A stretch of DNA of 20,904 nt. Source: Megamonas hypermegale. Lineage in GTDB: Bacteria > Bacillota > Negativicutes > Selenomonadales > Selenomonadaceae. This document shows, piece by piece, positions 6,507 through 14,534 of this stretch (the first letter of the stretch is position 1; each line of letters opens with the position of its first letter). The position numbers were made by a program, and so were the translations under genes. The stretch spans positions 1,999 through 22,902 of the forward strand of contig DCFC01000048.1 of NCBI GenBank assembly GCA_002314325.1. The letters run 5' to 3'. A model generated the notes under the pieces. That model was not told the DNA's origin. It made no database searches and was given only the letters and a program-made list of their open reading frames with translations.

Positions 6507-7247
6507 CTATTTATTCCAGCTGCAAAAATACCGTTCGCACAAATCGAGAATGCCGAACAGGCACAGACCGATTAAACTTAAAACGATTATCCCTGCGTAC
6601 ATGTCCAGATAATTGACGCGCAGCCATGCGTCCATGATGAAATAACCCATGCCGTATTTCGTGCCGAACGTCTCCGTAAAAAACAGGACGGATATCGCCG
6701 TGCCCATAGCCACGCGCAGCGCCGTTATAAAATTCGGCAGAACGGCCGGCCACAGTATCTTGCAGAAGATATCCTTGAACGAAGCGCCCAGCGTATACAG
6801 CGGATAAAACATCTCTTTCGGAATGGCGCCGATGCCGTCGCGCAGCGCCACCAATACCTGAAATATCACGATTAAGAATATCATGAGAATTTTCGGCAGT
6901 TCGCCGATGCCGAAAAGTAGCATCAATATCGGCAACAGAGCGATTTTCGGCACGGGATACGTCAAGTACACGACCGGAGCTAAAAGCGTATCGGCTTTTT
7001 TTGCATATCCCATTAAAATTCCCAGCGGCACGCCGACCGCCACCGCCAGCAGTACACCTGCTACAATGCGCCATAGACTGTACAGCGCATGGACAGCTAT
7101 CGTATCGCTGAAAATATCCGCCAGACGTTCTATCGCCAGATAAGGCGGCGGAATTATCGGCAGATGAACGATGAGCGATACAATCTGCCATAAAACGAGC
7201 AGAAAAACGGCGGCGGGAATATAGAAATAAACTGATTTAGATTTCAT
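6507..7247 (-). CDS. ABC transporter permease, nitrate/sulfonate/taurine (SsuC/TauC) type
   Basis: This 246-residue inner-membrane permease has about six hydrophobic helices. The cytoplasmic EAA-like loop that docks the ATPase is at residues about 150-178 (LYTLGASFKDIFCKILWPAVLPNF, with the family's G and LP positions). It starts at ATG 7247, overlapping the last 11 bases of the ATPase gene, which points to translational coupling. It forms the channel of an importer with the lipoprotein and ATPase upstream. The N-terminal IIPPPYLAIERLADIF is the usual linker before the second helix in this family. The hairpin at 6431-6482 follows. The substrate cannot be deduced: no sulfonate, taurine, nitrate or thiamine enzymes lie nearby. 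Confidence 0.92.
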   Translation of the reverse strand: MKSKSVYFYIPAAVFLLVLWQIVSLIVHLPIIPPPYLAIERLADIFSDTIAVHALYSLWRIVAGVLLAVAVGVPLGILMGYAKKADTLLAPVVYLTYPVPKIALLPILMLLFGIGELPKILMIFLIVIFQVLVALRDGIGAIPKEMFYPLYTLGASFKDIFCKILWPAVLPNFITALRVAMGTAISVLFFTETFGTKYGMGYFIMDAWLRVNYLDMYAGIIVLSLIGLCLFGILDLCERYFCSWNK

Positions 7248-7977
7248 TATTCCTACCTGCCTTCTTTAAATATAAACGCAGCTGACTGCTGAGACTTTTA
7301 AACTGCTCTCTTTCGCGGAAATTCCTGTCGCCGAACAGCGGATTGTCGATGATTTTGTAAATCCTGCCGGGGCTATTCGTCATCACCGCGATTTTCTGCC
7401 CCAGATACAGTGCTTCCTCCACATAATGCGTTACAAGTACCGTTGTAACCTTTTGCTTCTGCCACAGATTGATGAAAACGTCCTGCATCTCCTCACGCGT
7501 AATGGCATCAAGCGCAGAAAACGGCTCATCCATCAACAGTAAATCGGCATTGAGTGCAAAAGCGCGGGCCAGACTGACGCGCTGCTGCTGTCCGCCGCTG
7601 AGTTCTTTCGGGTAACGCTCCAGCAGTTTGTCCAGCCCCAGACTTGCGATTAATTCCTGCGGCAGCCTTGCCCTGCCCTTACGTTTTATTTTCAGACCGA
7701 GCATGATATTTTCCCTGACTTTCAGCCACGGCAGCAGTCCATAATTTTGCGGAATAAAACCGATGGTCTGCGTCTTGGGACTGGGCGCGCCGCCGTCAAT
7801 CAGCACATTGCCGCTGTAACTGCGGTTCAGCCCCGCCAGTACATTGAGAAGCGTAGACTTGCCGCAGCCGGAAGGTCCGATTACGGCGCAGACTGCACCG
7901 GTCGGCAGATTTAAACTGATATTCTCTAAAATATTCTGTTTACCGTATTGCACAAAAAGATTTTCTATCTGTATCAT
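7237..7977 (-). CDS. ABC transporter ATP-binding protein, SsuB/TauB type
   Basis: This is a 246-residue ATPase that drives the importer. Walker A is GPSGCGKST (residues 34-42), the Q-loop is FIPQNYGLLPW (about 74-84), the signature is LSGGQQQR (126-133), Walker B is LLLMDEPFSALD (146-157) and the H-loop His is in VTHYVEEAL (about 184). The PQNYGLLPW form with W after the Q-loop is common in the nitrate/sulfonate/taurine subfamily. The gene starts at ATG 7977 and overlaps the lipoprotein stop codon by 4 bases (ATGA). All catalytic residues are present. Confidence 0.95.
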   Translation of the reverse strand: MIQIENLFVQYGKQNILENISLNLPTGAVCAVIGPSGCGKSTLLNVLAGLNRSYSGNVLIDGGAPSPKTQTIGFIPQNYGLLPWLKVRENIMLGLKIKRKGRARLPQELIASLGLDKLLERYPKELSGGQQQRVSLARAFALNADLLLMDEPFSALDAITREEMQDVFINLWQKQKVTTVLVTHYVEEALYLGQKIAVMTNSPGRIYKIIDNPLFGDRNFREREQFKSLSSQLRLYLKKAGRNNEI

Positions 7978-8933
7978 TTGCCTAAAATATCACTGACCAT
8001 ATCGTCATAACTGTACGTTTCTTTTACCAATTCCTTCTGATTAAGCCACTGAATGGATTTTTCCCAGGCATCTTTGCTCGGCAGAGCCGCTTCATGATAT
8101 TTCGGCATCGTCAGAGCGTCTTTCGTTGCCGGCGGCAGACCGGCTTTTTCGATTACCAAATCCATATATTCTGTCTGCGGCGTATTGTTCAGATACTCTA
8201 CCGCTCTGTTATACGCTCTGTACATGGCTTTAATCTGCTCCGTTTTGTTTTCCACGCTGTCAGCCGTAAATACCATTACACCCGGATTAATCTGCATGGC
8301 TTCTGAAGAATTGACCATATGACAGCCGTTTTTCACCGCAATGCTGCCCATCGGCTCCGGCAGTACAGCGGCATCAAGTTTGCCGTTCTGCAGCATTTCC
8401 AGACGTGTCGGAATTTGCGGAATGACCGTCTTGTTGATGTCCGCTTCATTCATCTGATTTTGCGCGAGCATCTGGTCGAGCACGAACTCAATAATCGTGT
8501 TTTTCGATACGGAAATATTCTGCCCTTTCATTTCACTGATAGAAGCGGCATTGTTCGCTGTTCCGGCAATCAGGCAGTAATTGCCGTCCGTCATGGAAGT
8601 CATCTTCACATCGAAACCGCCCGCTTTGGCAAAACCTGCCGCCAGCATATCGGACACGCCGCCGTCCAAATTACCGCTCTGCAGCGCACTGTCGCGGTCC
8701 ATTGCACTTTTAAAATGCTGCAGTTCCACCGTTACGCCTTCATCTTTAAAAAAGCCTTTTTCCTGCGCAATAATGAACGGAACGGAGTCAATATCCGGCA
8801 TCAGCCCGACTTTCAGCACGGTATCACCGCCCGCTTTTTCCTGTGCATTATCGGCGCCTTGCTGCGTATCTGACGAACAGCCGGCAACGAGCAGTAAGCC
8901 TAGACATAAAATTAAACTAAATAACTTTTTCAA
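7974..8933 (-). CDS. ABC transporter substrate-binding lipoprotein, NitT/TauT (SsuA/NMT1-like) family
   Basis: This 319-residue extracytoplasmic binding protein of the importer has a lipoprotein signal peptide in residues 1-18 ending in the lipobox LVAGC; Cys19 would carry the lipid. The mature part begins with the NMT1/SsuA pattern KVGLMPDIDSVPFIIAQEKGFF and continues with FKSAMDRDSALQSGNLDGG, the segment that lines the ligand cleft in this fold. The start is TTG at 8933, five bases after GGAAGGA; no in-frame ATG fits a ribosome binding site. It heads the three-gene operon. Binding proteins of this fold take up sulfonates, nitrate, thiamine precursors and other small molecules, so the ligand stays open. 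Confidence 0.9.
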   Translation of the reverse strand: MKKLFSLILCLGLLLVAGCSSDTQQGADNAQEKAGGDTVLKVGLMPDIDSVPFIIAQEKGFFKDEGVTVELQHFKSAMDRDSALQSGNLDGGVSDMLAAGFAKAGGFDVKMTSMTDGNYCLIAGTANNAASISEMKGQNISVSKNTIIEFVLDQMLAQNQMNEADINKTVIPQIPTRLEMLQNGKLDAAVLPEPMGSIAVKNGCHMVNSSEAMQINPGVMVFTADSVENKTEQIKAMYRAYNRAVEYLNNTPQTEYMDLVIEKAGLPPATKDALTMPKYHEAALPSKDAWEKSIQWLNQKELVKETYSYDDMVSDILGK

Positions 8934-8983
8934 GAAAATCCTTCCTTCCTGTAAAAATTTAACTGTTTAAACAATCTTCATAT

Positions 8984-9013
8984 ATCATAGCAAAAATGAA
9001 CGCTTTTCTGCAA
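8984..9013 (-). promoter_or_regulatory. Promoter of the ABC importer operon
   Basis: The extended -10 TGC-TATGAT (8984-8992) lies 18 bases downstream of TTGCAG (9008-9013) on the minus strand, about 50 bases before the TTG start. The -35 sits directly after the porin terminator's U-run, so the operon starts afresh here. Confidence 0.55.
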
Positions 9014-9015
9014 AT

Positions 9016-9046
9016 AAAAAAAGCGGACGCCATAACAGCGTCCGCT
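9016..9046 (-). terminator. Rho-independent terminator after the SLH porin gene
   Basis: On the minus strand, perfect 9-bp arms AGCGGACGC/GCGTCCGCT around a 7-base loop are followed by a run of seven U. Confidence 0.95.
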
Positions 9047-9092
9047 CAAAATAGGATTTATAGGATTTATTTTAGATAGAAGGCTTAATTAA

Positions 9093-10481
9093 TTAGAAAT
9101 AGAATTCCATCTGTGCACGGAAGATGTCAACGTCCTGTGCACCATCGCTGGTAGTGGCATTTACCTGACTGCCGTTGATGTAGAATACTTCGATTGTTGT
9201 ATTTTCAATCGGTACATAGTCAAAGCCGATTGTCCAGCCTTTGATGTTTTCCGTGTAATCGACTGTAGCATCGATAGTGGATAAAGCACCGACATTGCGG
9301 TAGTTAGCAAAGATGGCGAAAGAGCCAGGGTCTTTTATATCATGCTTTTTGTAGCGCAGTTCACTGAACCAGCCGTCCGTTTTGATTTCATCGCCGACGC
9401 TGTCATAAACGCCGTCACGGTCGGAAGTCGTATATGCACCCATTAAAGTCAGATTGTCAGCCAAAGTAGTATTCAGACCGATTTCCCAGATATCAGCACC
9501 GTCATCACTATATTTGTTAAGAAGGCTTCCGTCAGCAGCATAGCTTTCTTCTACAGTGAGATTGTCAAGATGGCCGTACGTAACGCCCATAGCCGTTACC
9601 GGACTGAAATTGTATTTTAATCTGGCGGAAGTATATTCACCGGCTTTTTTGCCGTCAGCACCGAGTTTAATACCATAGCTGTCAGCACCGTCTTTCGTTG
9701 TTCCTTCAAAAGTAGTGCCTGCCATATTTCTTTCATCATGGCTGAGTCTACCGTATGTCAATGCACCGGACAGACCTTCATTCGGGTCGCCCCATGTCCA
9801 TTCCAGACCGGCAACTTCCGTATCGATGATACGGCCGTAGGAAGAGAACTCACCATAGCGGCCGGCTTTCAACGTACCATCAAACAGCGGTCCTTCCATA
9901 TAGATTTTATTTACATGAAAACCTTTACCATTATAAGCAGTAATACTGTCAGTCTGCATGTTGTATTCTGTTTCAACCTGACCGATAGCTGTCCAGTCGT
10001 CATTTACTTTACCCTTAATCCACGACTCGATATGTGCATGGCTGGCTATATCATCGCCTTTGCGCTGATTTGGATTTGTTGCGTTGATATCACCGTCATC
10101 ATAACGCAGACGGGCAGTACCCATGAAAATTACATTATCGCTTTTCTTTTCCAGTTCAGCTACGCGGACACCGAGATTGTCCAGTTCTTCCGCAAATTCC
10201 GCAGCCAGTTTATCAACAAGTGCTTTATCGGCTTTGTCTATATCTGTTTTTGCCATAGCGCGCGCTACGATTTGAGCCATTTCAAAGCGGGTCATCGTAT
10301 TATCGCCTTTGTACGTTCCGTCCGGATAACCGTCAATTACACCGTCAGCGGAAAGTGTTGCCACCGCATCATATGCCCAGCTGTCTGCCGGAACATCGCT
10401 GAACGGATTGCTGGCAGCGGAAACAACCCCTGCTGTACTCATTATAATAGCAGCTGTAGATAAGCCTAATAATTTTTTCAT
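9093..10481 (-). CDS. SLH-domain outer-membrane porin (OmpM/Mep45 type)
   Basis: This 462-residue outer-membrane protein is specific to diderm Firmicutes. The start at ATG 10481 follows GAGGG; the longer frame (to 10532) adds 17 residues ahead of an obvious signal peptide and is rejected. Residues 1 to about 23 are the signal peptide ending in VVSAA. Residues about 26-78 form one SLH domain (NPFSDVPADSWAYDAV, then GVIDGYPDGTYKGDNTMTRFE), which grips the polyamine-modified peptidoglycan of Negativicutes. Residues about 79-115 are a short helical, possibly trimeric coiled-coil linker. The rest is alternating beta-strand sequence of a porin barrel ending in FRAQMEFYF, the C-terminal Phe used for outer-membrane assembly. 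It should tether the outer membrane to the wall and let small solutes through. A 416-base upstream gap and a strong terminator fit a highly expressed single gene. Confidence 0.93.
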   Translation of the reverse strand: MKKLLGLSTAAIIMSTAGVVSAASNPFSDVPADSWAYDAVATLSADGVIDGYPDGTYKGDNTMTRFEMAQIVARAMAKTDIDKADKALVDKLAAEFAEELDNLGVRVAELEKKSDNVIFMGTARLRYDDGDINATNPNQRKGDDIASHAHIESWIKGKVNDDWTAIGQVETEYNMQTDSITAYNGKGFHVNKIYMEGPLFDGTLKAGRYGEFSSYGRIIDTEVAGLEWTWGDPNEGLSGALTYGRLSHDERNMAGTTFEGTTKDGADSYGIKLGADGKKAGEYTSARLKYNFSPVTAMGVTYGHLDNLTVEESYAADGSLLNKYSDDGADIWEIGLNTTLADNLTLMGAYTTSDRDGVYDSVGDEIKTDGWFSELRYKKHDIKDPGSFAIFANYRNVGALSTIDATVDYTENIKGWTIGFDYVPIENTTIEVFYINGSQVNATTSDGAQDVDIFRAQMEFYF

Positions 10482-10604
10482 AATCTTCCCTCTTATTTGA
10501 ATTAATATATCAATTTTTCTGTAATTACTCACTATTAAACTTATATGAATAACCTTTACTCCATAATTTCAAAATATGAATTTGTAGCGCGCTTTATATC
10601 TGTA

Positions 10605-10618
10605 TAAAACATGTTTCA
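10605..10618. promoter_or_regulatory. Palindromic site 1 upstream of the porin
   Basis: TAAAACATGTTTCA; on the minus strand it differs by one base from the perfect palindrome TGAAACATGTTTCA. The core AACATGTT recurs at 10724-10737. The regulator is unknown. Confidence 0.4.
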
Positions 10619-10723
10619 TATTTGAACTCTGCATTTTATAATAACGCAATAAAATTATATATCCCCAATAATTTCAAGTCTTTTAGTAAACCGTTATCCC
10701 TATCTGTTACTTATTATATTAAC

Positions 10724-10737
10724 TGAAACATGTTCTA
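10724..10737. promoter_or_regulatory. Palindromic site 2 upstream of the porin
   Basis: TGAAACATGTTCTA differs by two bases from TGAAACATGTTTCA. It lies 119 bases centre to centre from site 1, so a looping repressor or two promoters under one regulator are possible. Confidence 0.4.
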
Positions 10738-10850
10738 TTTGCTTATAATTATATATCAATGCACCCTTATTATCATTATGTATATGTTGTTATAAATTAC
10801 TGTAATGTTGTTTTCTGTTCTCAGCCTGCGCCGTTTCGAAAAATCCGCAC

Positions 10851-10882
10851 AAAAAAACCGGCGCCAGTAATCTGACGCCGAT
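10851..10882 (-). terminator. Rho-independent terminator after pyruvate:ferredoxin oxidoreductase
   Basis: On the minus strand an 11-bp stem (ATCGGCGTCAG against CTGGCGCCGGT) with an AUUA loop and two G-U pairs is followed by seven U. It starts about 16 bases after the stop codon. Confidence 0.93.
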
Positions 10883-10897
10883 TTTGCTAATGCAATA

Positions 10898-13800
10898 TTA
10901 TTTGCCTGCTAATTTTTTATAACCTTCAAGACGTTCTTTGGCATCCTGTTCAGTCTTAGCAAACAGTTCGTCCGCAATTTCCGGGAAGGAACGTTTGAGC
11001 GAAGTGTAACGAACTTCACCCTGCAGGAATTCCTGGAAGTTGCCGGTCGGTTCTTTGGAGTCTAAGCTGAACGGATTTTTGTCACTGCCGCGAAGCTGCG
11101 GATTGTAGCGGTAAGTTGCCCAGTAACCGCATTCAACGGCGCGTTTCGTTTCGTTCTGGCTCTTGCCCATACCGCAGCGCAGACCGTGATTGATGCACGG
11201 AGCGTATGCAATGATGAGGGAAGGTCCTTTATAGTTTTCAGCTTCAACGATGGCTTTCAATGTCTGGTTCTTGTCATAGCCCATAGCAATCTGAGCAACA
11301 TATACATAACCGTAGCTCATAGCCATCATGCCGATATCTTTTTTCTTGGTGCGTTTGCCTGCTGCGGCAAATTGCGCAATAGCAGCTGCCGGAGTAGCTT
11401 TGGAGGACTGACCGCCCGTGTTGGAGTAAACTTCCGTATCGAGAATTAATACGTTGACATCTTCGCCGGAAGCAAGTACGTGGTCAAGACCGCCGTAACC
11501 GATATCGTAACCCCAGCCGTCGCCGCCGATAATCCACTGCGAACGTTTTACGAAGAAATCTTTCTTATCGTAAATTTCGTTTAAGAGCTCATTATCACCT
11601 TTTTCCGTTTCCAGAAGCGCTGTCAATTTGTCTGCACGTTCACGGCTGCCTTCGCCTTCGTTAATATTTTCTTTCCAATCAGCAAGTGCCGCTTTGAGTT
11701 CATCACTGCCGAGACCGGCTTCTAAAGTTGCTTCAACTTTGGCAGAAAGTGTTTCACGCACGGCTTTCGTACCGAGGAACATACCGAGACCGTATTCGGC
11801 ATTATCTTCAAACAGGGAGTTTGCCCAAGCAGGACCCTGTCCTTTATGATTTTTTGTATACGGCATGGATGGTGCAGAACCGCCCCAGATAGAGGAACAG
11901 CCTGTAGCGTTTGCTACCATCATGCGGTCGCCGAAGAGCTGCGTGATGAGTTTGACATACGGTGTTTCACCGCAGCCTGCGCACGCACCGGAGAATTCGA
12001 GCAGCGGTTTTTCAAACTGGCTGCCTTTGAGCGTGGTTTTCTTCATCGGATTTTTCTTCGGCGCAACTTTCGTTTCATCTACGGCGTAGTCGAATTCAGG
12101 CTGTTTAGCCAGCTGGGTGCCGATTGGTTTCATTGCGAGTGCAGAGCCTTTCGGAGCCGGGCAGATGTCGGCGCAGTTGCCGCAGCCTTCGCAGTCTTTA
12201 GCGGAAATAGTGATAGCGAACTGAAGTCCTTTTGCACCGAGTGCCGGTTTATATTTCATACCTGCCGGAGCATTAGCCGCTTCTTCGTCCGTCATGAGTA
12301 CAGGGCGGATGGCAGCGTGCGGGCATACGAAAGAGCACTGATTGCACTGAATACATTTATCAATATCCCATTCCGGTACGTTGATAGCAATACCGCGTTT
12401 TTCATAAGCGGAAGTACCTACAGGGAATGTACCGTCTTCTCTGTTTCTGAACGCGCTTACAGGCAGTTCGTCGCCTTCCTGACGGTTCATCGGGTTCTGA
12501 ATATTTCTGATGAAATCAGGTACGTCCGTATCATGAACTTCTTCATCCACTGCGTCTTTCCAGGAAGCAGGAACTTCTACCTTATGCAGTGCTTCGATAC
12601 CTTTATCGATAGCACCGTTGTTCATGTCGACGATATTCTGACCTTTTTTGCCATAGGAAGTAACAACGGCATCTTTCAGATATTTAACGGCTTCATCAAT
12701 CGGAATAATGTTGGCAAGTTTGAAGAATGCCGACTGCATAACCATATTGAAGCGGCCGCCGAGACCGAGTTCCTGAGCGATTTTAACGGCGTTTACCGTG
12801 TAGAAGTTGATATTGTTGGCTGCAATATAGCGTTTCATATATGCAGGCAGTTTTTCGCTCAGTTCTTCATCGCTCCAAAGCGTATTCAAAAGGAATGTAC
12901 CGTTCTGTTTCAGACCGGCAAGCAGATTGTACTTGTCAACATAAGACTGCTGCGAGCAGGAGATGAAGTTCGCTTTATTGATAAGGTACGGAGAACGGAT
13001 CGGTTTTTTACCGAAGCGCAGGTGAGACATCGTGATACCGCCGGATTTTTTGGAGTCATATGCAAAATATGCCTGTGCATACATATCCGTTTTATCACCG
13101 ATGATTTTAACGGCGCTCTTGTTTGCACCTACAGTACCGTCGGAACCGAGACCCCAGAATTTGCAGGCAGTAGTGCCTTCCGGTGTAAGGTCGATGTCTT
13201 CGCTGAATTCCGGCAGGGATGTAAAGGATACATCGTCTCTGATACCGATAGTGAAACCGTTCTGCGGATGTTCTTTCGTCAGTTCATTGTAAACGGCGAA
13301 AATCTGGTCCGGCGTAACATCTTTACCGCCCAAACCGTAACGGCCGCCGATGATAGTCGGTCTGATATCGCTATTGTAGAGAGCGGACTGGATTTCCAGA
13401 TACAGCGGGTCGCCGAGAGAACCGGCTTCTTTCGTACGGTCGAGAACTGCAACTTTCTTAACGGATTTCGGCAATGCTCTGAGGAAGTGTTTAATGGAGA
13501 ACGGTCTGTATAAGTGAATGGAAAGTACGCCGACTTTTTCACCCTTAGCGTTCAGATAGTCGACAACTTCACTTGCAGTATCGCAAACGGAGCCCATAGC
13601 GATAATTACACGTTCCGCATTCGGGTCGCCGTGATAGTTGAACAGCTGATAATTGCGTCCGGTCAATTTATTAATCTGTTCCATCGCATCTTCTACCATC
13701 TGCGGTACAGCCGCATAATACGGGTTGGCAGCTTCCTGACCCTGGAAATAGATATCCGGATTCTGGCTTGTGCCGCGGATTACAGGGTGGTCAGGATTTA

Positions 13801-14422
13801 ACGCATTATGACGGAATTTATTTACAGCTTCCCAATCGAGAAGTTTGCCCAAATCTTCATAATCCAGAACTTCGATTTTCTGAATTTCATGCGACGTTCT
13901 GAAACCGTCGAAGAAGTTTACGAAAGGAACGCGGCTTTTAATAGCTACAAGATGAGCTACAGCGCTTAAATCCATAACTTCCTGCACGCTTGCTTCGCAG
14001 AGCATAGCGCAGCCGGTCTGGCGAACAGCCATTACATCGCGATGGTCGCCGAAAATATTAAGGGAGGAGGTAGCAAGCGCACGTGCACTTACATGGAACA
14101 CACCTGGTAATAATTCACCAGCAATTTTGTACATATTAGGAATCATCAGTAAGAGACCCTGAGATGCTGTATACGTTGTAGTCAGAGCACCGGCCTGTAA
14201 GGAACCGTGAACCGTTCCGGCAGCGCCTGCTTCGGACTGCATTTCAACAACACGCACTTTTTGACCGAAAAGGTTTTTCTTGCCTTTTGCAGCCATTTCA
14301 TCTACAGCTTCGGCCATAGGTGAAGAAGGAGTAATAGGGTAAATAGCAGCTACATCTGTAAACGCATAGGAGACATATGCGGCAGCAGTATTACCATCCA
14401 TAGTTTTCATGTGTTTGCTCAT
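10898..14422 (-). CDS. nifJ: Pyruvate:ferredoxin (flavodoxin) oxidoreductase, single-chain homodimeric type
   Basis: This 1174-residue cytoplasmic enzyme has the full family length. It converts pyruvate and CoA to acetyl-CoA and CO2 with reduction of ferredoxin, the main pyruvate step of strict anaerobes. Domains in order: the N-terminal pyrimidine-binding domain (MDGNTAAAYVSYAFTDVAAI, YPITPSSPMAE); domain II to about residue 400; the gamma-type domain with GGITMSHLRFG; the EKR-type segment; two 4Fe-4S clusters in a ferredoxin-like domain (CIQCNQCSFVCP near residue 690 and CEGCGNCADICP near 742); and the TPP-binding domain with CAGCGETPY (about 812), GDGWGYDIGYGG (about 965) and DTEVYSNTGGQSSKATP. 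The Cys in CAGC and a later C-terminal Cys ligate the proximal cluster. ATG 14422 follows GGGAG. It has its own promoter and a strong terminator. Confidence 0.98.
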   Translation of the reverse strand: MSKHMKTMDGNTAAAYVSYAFTDVAAIYPITPSSPMAEAVDEMAAKGKKNLFGQKVRVVEMQSEAGAAGTVHGSLQAGALTTTYTASQGLLLMIPNMYKIAGELLPGVFHVSARALATSSLNIFGDHRDVMAVRQTGCAMLCEASVQEVMDLSAVAHLVAIKSRVPFVNFFDGFRTSHEIQKIEVLDYEDLGKLLDWEAVNKFRHNALNPDHPVIRGTSQNPDIYFQGQEAANPYYAAVPQMVEDAMEQINKLTGRNYQLFNYHGDPNAERVIIAMGSVCDTASEVVDYLNAKGEKVGVLSIHLYRPFSIKHFLRALPKSVKKVAVLDRTKEAGSLGDPLYLEIQSALYNSDIRPTIIGGRYGLGGKDVTPDQIFAVYNELTKEHPQNGFTIGIRDDVSFTSLPEFSEDIDLTPEGTTACKFWGLGSDGTVGANKSAVKIIGDKTDMYAQAYFAYDSKKSGGITMSHLRFGKKPIRSPYLINKANFISCSQQSYVDKYNLLAGLKQNGTFLLNTLWSDEELSEKLPAYMKRYIAANNINFYTVNAVKIAQELGLGGRFNMVMQSAFFKLANIIPIDEAVKYLKDAVVTSYGKKGQNIVDMNNGAIDKGIEALHKVEVPASWKDAVDEEVHDTDVPDFIRNIQNPMNRQEGDELPVSAFRNREDGTFPVGTSAYEKRGIAINVPEWDIDKCIQCNQCSFVCPHAAIRPVLMTDEEAANAPAGMKYKPALGAKGLQFAITISAKDCEGCGNCADICPAPKGSALAMKPIGTQLAKQPEFDYAVDETKVAPKKNPMKKTTLKGSQFEKPLLEFSGACAGCGETPYVKLITQLFGDRMMVANATGCSSIWGGSAPSMPYTKNHKGQGPAWANSLFEDNAEYGLGMFLGTKAVRETLSAKVEATLEAGLGSDELKAALADWKENINEGEGSRERADKLTALLETEKGDNELLNEIYDKKDFFVKRSQWIIGGDGWGYDIGYGGLDHVLASGEDVNVLILDTEVYSNTGGQSSKATPAAAIAQFAAAGKRTKKKDIGMMAMSYGYVYVAQIAMGYDKNQTLKAIVEAENYKGPSLIIAYAPCINHGLRCGMGKSQNETKRAVECGYWATYRYNPQLRGSDKNPFSLDSKEPTGNFQEFLQGEVRYTSLKRSFPEIADELFAKTEQDAKERLEGYKKLAGK

Positions 14423-14488
14423 TAAGGATAAGCTCCCTTCTATAAATATATACCCAACAATAGGTAGGTTAAACTATAATGTACATTT

Positions 14489-14517
14489 ATGATACAACTT
14501 TTTTTAATAATTTTCAA
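14489..14517 (-). promoter_or_regulatory. Promoter of the pyruvate:ferredoxin oxidoreductase gene
   Basis: TTGAAA (14512-14517), a 17-base spacer and TATCAT (14489-14494) on the minus strand; both boxes match the sigma-A consensus at 5 of 6 positions. It lies about 65 bases before the start codon and directly after trhP. No terminator is visible after trhP, so some read-through is likely. Confidence 0.65.
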
Positions 14518-14534
14518 GTATATAGACCAGTTTT

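Larger units (their letters stand above)
10482..10850 (-). promoter_or_regulatory. Long AT-rich upstream region of the SLH porin gene
   Basis: No gene or RNA family is recognisable here. The region is very AT-rich and holds two related palindromes (10605-10618 and 10724-10737). Several TATAAT-like boxes occur (TATAAT on the minus strand near 10655, TATAAA near 10597), but none has a good -35 at 16-18 bases. The length suggests an untranslated leader or a complex control region. Confidence 0.5.

Noticed and set aside
6511..7191. A 226-codon frame on the same strand within the permease gene
   Set aside because: It is an out-of-frame, Arg-rich and hydrophilic translation inside a gene with clear permease features.
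11846..13513. A 555-codon open frame on the plus strand opposite the pyruvate:ferredoxin oxidoreductase gene
   Set aside because: No ribosome binding site, no recognisable protein pattern, and it lies wholly antisense to a gene with complete family domains. The codon usage of that gene explains the open frame.
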